A DNA stretch of 64,000 nt, taken from positions 115,045,388 through 115,109,387 of the forward strand of contig OY829326.1 in the NCBI GenBank assembly GCA_963691655.1, in the 5' to 3' direction. The notes under the pieces were generated by a model that made no database searches, was not told the DNA's origin, and saw only the letters and a list, made by a program, of their open reading frames with translations. Positions 58,269 to 64,000 of the stretch are shown in pieces. The position numbers and the translations under genes are program-made. Within the stretch, counting starts at the first letter, position 1. Each line of letters starts with the position of its first letter. The stretch comes from Toxonevra muliebris. Lineage: Eukaryota; Arthropoda; Insecta; Diptera; Pallopteridae.

Positions 58269-60986
58269 TTATGTAAAGCCACTGGAAATTATACTACATT
58301 TATATCGCTCGATTAGTTTGAACATTTTTCCACTTCAGATTATTTCAAATTGATTTCAGAACATTCAAAATTACTTTTAGATTATTCTTGAAACATTCTA
58401 AGTTGATTTCAGAACATTCTATAATTTTTTTCGAAATGTAGGTAATGAAAAATATTTTCAAACATTTTGGCATATACGTAAAATGAAGTATTGAACGTTT
58501 TCTGATTCAAAATTGTCTTCTTTTTTGTAAATTTAATTCCTTATTTTTCATAAACTTTCTCTGGCAACACTACTAACAAGTTTTAAGAAAATATTTCTTC
58601 CCATAACGGTTTTGTAAACACCTGTTAATTTATTTTTTTAATTTTCATAAATAATTTAGAAGTCATTGAGGCATAGATTTTTACTATCCAGATTTTTAAT
58701 TAAGCAATTGACTACGGGAAAATGTTTGAATATTTTGTTAGCTTCAAGGCAAATGTGAAAAATATTTCGTTTAAGATATGTTTACATTGTTAAATGAAAC
58801 TAAATTTCATTCTAAAACAATACTTGATCATTTACACTTAACTTCAATACTTTCTAGCCTGAGGCGGAAATACATATGCATGTATGTATGTGTGTCGAAA
58901 TATTGCCTTTTTATAAGTAAAACTCTTTTACGTGCCTATTTACGACTGCTGTATATATATGTGTGTGTATAGTATATAGGAGTTAGTGCTCAAAAATCAT
59001 TATACGCAATAGATTCAAAAAATACTTATAAACAAGATTGAAATTACTTTTGAACAAAGAGCAAATTGGTTAGCATATAAAAGCTTAAAAGAATAATAAA
59101 AATAGATTATTAAATAATTTCGTTTTTTGTTTCTCTCACTTAGCTGTCTTTTTCTACAACACACGAGATAACTTCCTGGACAATTAAAAGAACACAACAG
59201 AAAAATAATAAAATGCTCAAAGTATTCATTAGTTTCCATACATACATTTTTGGGCTTATATTGTAAGATGAAGAAAGGCAAGACCTAAAAGTTTAATGAA
59301 AGAAAAAAAGTTTACATTCAATATGGCGTCGTCCGCAATGTTGCAATTGAAACGCATTTTTTGTATACGCTTTTTTGCTTTTTTTCTTTTTTTTTTGTTT
59401 ACTTTATGCCCATATAGTAAACACCTTTCTTTGTTGTTTTTGCTTACAACAAATTACCAAATGGAATAATAACAACGTACAAAAAAGCGCGTTGTTTTTT
59501 TTTTTTGGGAAAGTGATGAATGACAGAAACAATACTACTACTTCAGAAATAACAATTCAAGGTGTAATTTACATTAAAACGTCAGCGTTCAACGTTCCGT
59601 TCAGCGTTCAGTCAGGTGATTGTGATTGAGGGAGGGTTGTTTCATACAAAGTTCCATGCAATAACTTCAAATGCAGCAATGCAGTAACTCAAATAAATAA
59701 TAATTAAACAATTGGATAGAAAGGGGCAATATAAAAAACTAATATGCAAATTACGTGATACGCTGTGTTCCAATTCCCTGCCCTCTCCTCTCTGCCCCAC
59801 TCACAGTAATAATAATTAGTACAACAGCATTTTAAATACTATATTTACATTTCATTAAATTCCACATATCTACAATACACTCGCACATGTGTTACATTTT
59901 AATTAGTTTTTTTTTTTTTTGTGTGATTGTTTTGTTTCCACTTTATAAGAATTTCCATATTTTGTGTTTTGAAAGAATTTTCCCGAAAATTTCAAAAATG
60001 TTTTAAAAGTATTTGATTAATTCCAAAAATATTTTGAAAGTATTTGATCAATATCCAGATACATAGATACATCTGTGTGTAGAAGAGCTTATGTTATGCT
60101 GTGTCTTTGATTCTATTTTTGAAACTTGAAACTTCAAGTAGTTGTTTTTATTCTTCCTCAAAGTGTTTAAATTTAACCTTCAAACTACGCGTAATTGAGC
60201 ACTTGAGGAATGCACGCACCACATACCAAAAACATAATCACAATCATAAAAAACAATCTAATTTTTGTTATTACAATCAGATTTATTGTACAATATATAT
60301 GTACACACATTGATCTACAATAGCAACCCAGTAACAATCAGTAACTATACTTCTAAAAATAAATAATTCGAAAATAAAGGTAATTTTTCAATAGTAAAAA
60401 TGTTGCTACTCCCTTGCACTTATCTGATTCCAATCAAGAAAAAACCGGACTGTACAAAACTTTAGCTAAATCGGGCAACTTCTAGTTGACCCGCAAACGC
60501 CTTGAAGATGAAACACAGTATACGCAAGTATGACCTCCGTTCAAAAGCCATTCCCATATCCTTGTTTCTTCTTAGAGAAATTTATTTGGACACATCCAGA
60601 AAATTGTGTGAAAACCTTCTGAATCAATTTTTTAAAAGTAAATTCGCACTGCTCCTGAAACAACATGAAAAATATAATCGCCCACAGCTTCTACAGGAGT
60701 AATTTTATTAACAAGAATTTGAAATGCCGAAAGTAACCCAGCTACCCTCAAACACGTGGTTGTAAAAAACATGGAAATTTGTTCACAATAGGTCCGAACA
60801 GCTGCCCTTGGAATATTTCTATGGTAAAAATAAAAGCCAGCATAACTGGAGTTAAGATGGAAAATATTTTACAACATATTTTTGACTATAAATAAATAAA
60901 ACTGATGCGAATTTTTCAACAATTTTTAGAATTATATATTTTTCTTAAGAATGTTCTTTAATTTGAAGATAAAGTCTCTTGAAACA
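58269..60986. other. Non-coding stretch
   Basis: No exon supported. GTTGATTTCAGAACATTC-type sequence occurs twice (58348-58366 and 58399-58417), a 51-bp tandem duplication. GTTCAGCG units repeat near 59590-59615. T runs at 59385 and 59910. Confidence 0.4.
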
Positions 60987-61085
60987 ATAGCTGCGTTTTA
61001 TTTGCCACTTGCTTTTAGTTATTTATAATTAGCAGCAATAATTGTATGGGACAACAATGGGGAAACATAGCCGCAGAGATAACAC
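60987..61085. mobile_element. Partial copy of the 20111 MITE
   Basis: ATAGCTGCGTTTTATTTGCCA through GTTATTTATAATTAGCAGCA to GAGATAACAC is the reverse complement of the right-hand 100 bp of the element at 20111-20546 (there GTGTTATCTCTGCC ... GGCGAATAAAACGCAGCTAT). Truncated right before the next MITE. Confidence 0.65.
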
Positions 61086-61092
61086 AAATAAT

Positions 61093-61375
61093 TGAGAAGC
61101 TGAGAGGAAAAGTGGTATAACTTCTACGTTCAGAAAAAAGTGGAATAATTTTACTTAAGAGCAAAAGTGAAACGAAATATGTTCAGAGCGAAAACGGAAT
61201 AAAAAACTATGCTGTTCTTGCTCTGAAAGAATTGTTATACCATTTTACTCTACTTTTAAGGCGTTTTATTTTCACTTTAAATCGTATTACTTATGCCATT
61301 CTTGCACTGACACTCTAAATTATTTCACTTTAGATCTTATATAAATTTTAGCCCGCTTTTCCTCTCAGCCTGTCA
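61093..61375. mobile_element. MITE, tandem copy A
   Basis: TGAGAAGCTGAGAGGAAAAG at the left is complementary to CTTTTCCTCTCAGCCTGTCA at the right (two mismatches). The interior shares nearly all its sequence with copy B, including CTATGCTGTTCTTGCTCTGA and ATTCTTGCACTGACACTC. No coding frame. Confidence 0.75.
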
Positions 61376-61416
61376 TTTATCATTCGAAAATGATATAAAA
61401 CCGAATCGTCCTCATT

Positions 61417-61707
61417 TGAGAGGCTGAGAGGAAAAGTGGTATCACTTCTAACTTCAGAAAAAAATGGAATAATTTTACTTAAGAGCAAAAGCAAAACGAA
61501 ATATGTTCAGAGCAAAAGTGAAACGAAATATGTTCAAATCGAAAACGGAATAAAAAACTATGCTGTTCTTGCTCTGAAAGAATTGTTATACCATTTTTGT
61601 TCTTACTTTTAAGGCGTTTCATTTCACCCATTCTTGCACTGACACTCTAAATTATTTCACTTTTGCTCTTATATAAATTTTAGCCCGCTTTTCTTCTCAG
61701 CCTGTCA
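61417..61707. mobile_element. MITE, tandem copy B
   Basis: TGAGAGGCTGAGAGGAAAAG left and CTTTTCTTCTCAGCCTGTCA right. Same orientation as copy A, 41 bp downstream. It carries an extra duplicated GCAAAAGYGAAACGAAATAT segment (twice near 61485-61530) and a small deletion compared with A. Confidence 0.75.
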
Positions 61708-64000
61708 ATTATAGGACACAAAATTTCTTCTTCTTCTCCAAACTTATAATCAGTCAAAAACGAAATTCGATTCTCAGTGAAATTCTTTTTTTGTCGTGTG
61801 CCCACATAAATTTTACGTTAAAAATTTCAACGAAATTCACTCTCGTATATTCGCACTATAAGAGAGAATTTAGTAGCAGTTGTGTATTTTTTTCGATCTT
61901 TGGCATCGAAGATATATGAGTTGCACATTTTTTCTGCAACGTCAACAACAACAACAACTTCCTTTTCAAGTTTTTCAATTCTTTCCATGTTGAAAGTTCC
62001 GTGTTGAAGAAATCGGTGCTAATAGAAAATCTCGTGAAGAAAATTTTTGTACCAGAAGTTACAAAAGACGAAAACTCGATGTTTATAAACGAAGAAAAAT
62101 GATTTTTTGTGGCCTGCTTTCAATATAATTTAAACTTCATTTGTCTTAACCGCTGTTGGAACATTTTCATCAAGTAATGATAAAGCCACAGTTTGGGGAG
62201 CCAAGTACTCGAGGTGGGTGACAACTTTTTCCGCAGCACCTTTCTAATTTCTCGTGCAATATCCAGACAATTTATCAATTGACGCGTGAACAAAATATTA
62301 TATATAAATTATAAGGTGCTTTAATTCCATTTGGTGACAGAAACCAAGCTCAAAAGTACACCCGAGCAAGAAAAATGCAAAATTTTGTTAAGAGTTATAC
62401 TTATGAGATATCTGAAACTGGTCTTGAGAAAGAAATGCATAATTTATTGTTAACTTTAACAATTCTGGGTAATCATCTCGGTGTTGTTTCTTCATGGAAA
62501 GGTGTTGTTCAAGAAATCCAAGAATAAAAAATTGATTTATCTGAAAAAATGGCTTTCCGGGCGACAATGTACAACTTCATGGTCGATGAGGGCCGCCTCG
62601 CAGTTGTCCGATTGAGCTCAAATTTTTCAGATTATTTCTATATTGATTGAAACAAATTGGGGTTTGAGAGCTAAACTTTTAGAAAGTTGAAACTGGTCGT
62701 CTTTTTTAAGCATAGAAGATTACTTTCTTTAATATAAGTTAAGGAGAGAAGAAATTGAAAACAAGTCGTCTAACTGAACTCAATCAAATTTGCAAATCAG
62801 GACGAAGGTCAGAGTAAGCTCATCTCGGTCTAAAATATAATACTTTAGAGGTAATTGATGGCCGATAATCAGTAACTATTTTTAATTAAACAGTTCATAA
62901 ATTTCAGAGAAATGATTCGAGATAATTTGAAAATCACAAACTGTTTTGTGAAAATATGAAAATCACTCAAGATTTTTATTTTTGAAATACAAAAATAAAA
63001 ATCACAATTAATTTCATAATTCCTATGATTTTTAAAAATTTGTTGGCCAAAAATTTTGTTCAAATTTCACAGCTCTGTTATTTTTCTTTGCATATACAGA
63101 CATAATTCAAAAATAAAAACATCAGGTTCAAAGTTTAGAAGTTTCGACCATAATTTATACTTTTCATACAATTTTTGCTGAATTTCTGAAAACTTCAAAA
63201 CTTTGTACATCTTGCTACACCAATAAACATTATCCGATTTTCAAATTCTTTTTGCATTATGTTTGTACACGCAAGGAGAAATAACAAAGCTGTGAAATTT
63301 AAAAAAAAAAATTAAAAATCATGATTTATTGTTGAAATTTTGTAATTTTCAGGCCCCTTTTGGAACCTGAAGGAGTTATCTGATTTCAAAAATTTGTTTC
63401 CACTTTTGTTCGTCTGGATCTGAAGAAACTTTACTAATATATTTCGAAAGAAAGCTGCATAAAACTACATAAAACATCTGTCTACGACCAGTTTTTACCT
63501 ATGATTTTTAAGTGTAAAAATTTTAAAAGAATAATTATTAAAAACTATAATATTCTACTACATCAGATCAAATTCTTTTGTGTAACTACATATTTTTACT
63601 GGGTATACGTCTACCTAACTACATACCAACATTTGTCCGAGTATTATTATTAAAATTTTATAAAAATTATTTTTGTTAAAAAAATACATAAATTATGTCA
63701 TGAAGACGAAAACAAAAATTAAAAGTACAAAAAAATGAAAAAATAATAAGAATCTCAAATAAAAAAGCTACAAAAATAAATTTAAAAAATGAAATGAAAA
63801 AATATACTTGAATGAAGTGTGTTTAATTAAGATTAGATATAAGTGCAAAGTAAACACACTGAGGAGAAAATGTACGAATATACAACGCAAAAGTAACAAA
63901 CATAAAAACAACGCCAAGAAAGACATCAAAAAAATACTTTTATTTAGTATTTTTCAACTTCGTTACTTAAACAATGGTATGCATGTATGTATGTATGTAA
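61708..64000. other. Non-coding end of the window
   Basis: CACTATAAGAGAGAATTTAG near 61853 followed by TAGCAGTTGTG and a CAACAACAACAACAACTTCC stretch (61946-61963) looks like a promoter plus 5' leader of a gene or retroelement, but no coding frame follows. The rest is AT-rich. A GTAT microsatellite begins at about 63982 and runs off the window. Confidence 0.35.

Noticed and set aside
60502..60702. 66-codon plus-strand frame (KYDLRSKAIP, KLCENLLNQFF)
   Set aside because: No family recognised, no flanking exons or element ends. Probably chance.
61850..62200. LTR or gene promoter with TATAAGAG
   Set aside because: No opposite LTR, no primer-binding site I can defend and no following coding frame. 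Mentioned only in the region description.

Overview
The window is AT-rich nuclear DNA from an insect, most likely a higher (schizophoran) fly. The evidence is short introns of 62-87 bp, a ZAD-type zinc-finger gene, a dipteran-looking tRNA methyltransferase gene, and many degraded insect-type mobile elements. I cannot name the species from the sequence alone.

The left 25.5 kb is the gene-bearing part. In order it holds: the 3' exons of a RETREG/FAM134-type ER-phagy receptor (+, 2165-3267, 5' end outside the window or unrecognised); a two-exon TRMT10A-type tRNA guanine-9 methyltransferase (-, 4210-5240); a very short unassigned ORF next to a MITE (+, 5662-5713); a two-exon ZAD/C2H2 seven-finger transcription factor (+, 6974-8512); a two-exon type II membrane protein resembling CCPG1/PBXIP1 (-, 10582-12539); and one 4.1-kb single-exon reading frame for a large disordered protein (-, 21191-25288). 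RETREG and CCPG1 are both ER-phagy receptor families, and both genes here carry visible candidate LC3-interacting motifs. Having them about 7 kb apart is the most interesting gene-level observation.

The remaining 38 kb has no host coding exon that I can support. It is intron or intergenic DNA built from nested transposon remains. Several have ends that can be read to the base: two non-autonomous hAT elements with perfect 8-bp target duplications (29756-30755 and 41365-42333); a piggyBac MITE with intact TTAA ends (47823-48299) inside a 3-kb long-TIR element (45709-48718); a degraded piggyBac element (56831-58268) with a tRNA-derived SINE inserted in it (57677-57987); a 0.9-kb TIR element packed with a 10-bp minisatellite (50677-51589); a Helitron 3' end with helicase remnant (about 30850-31247); a 5'-truncated, frameshifted non-LTR retrotransposon (54549-56035); mariner-type transposase fragments; and two tandem copies of a short MITE (61093-61707). 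Smaller MITE and foldback structures also lie between the genes on the left.
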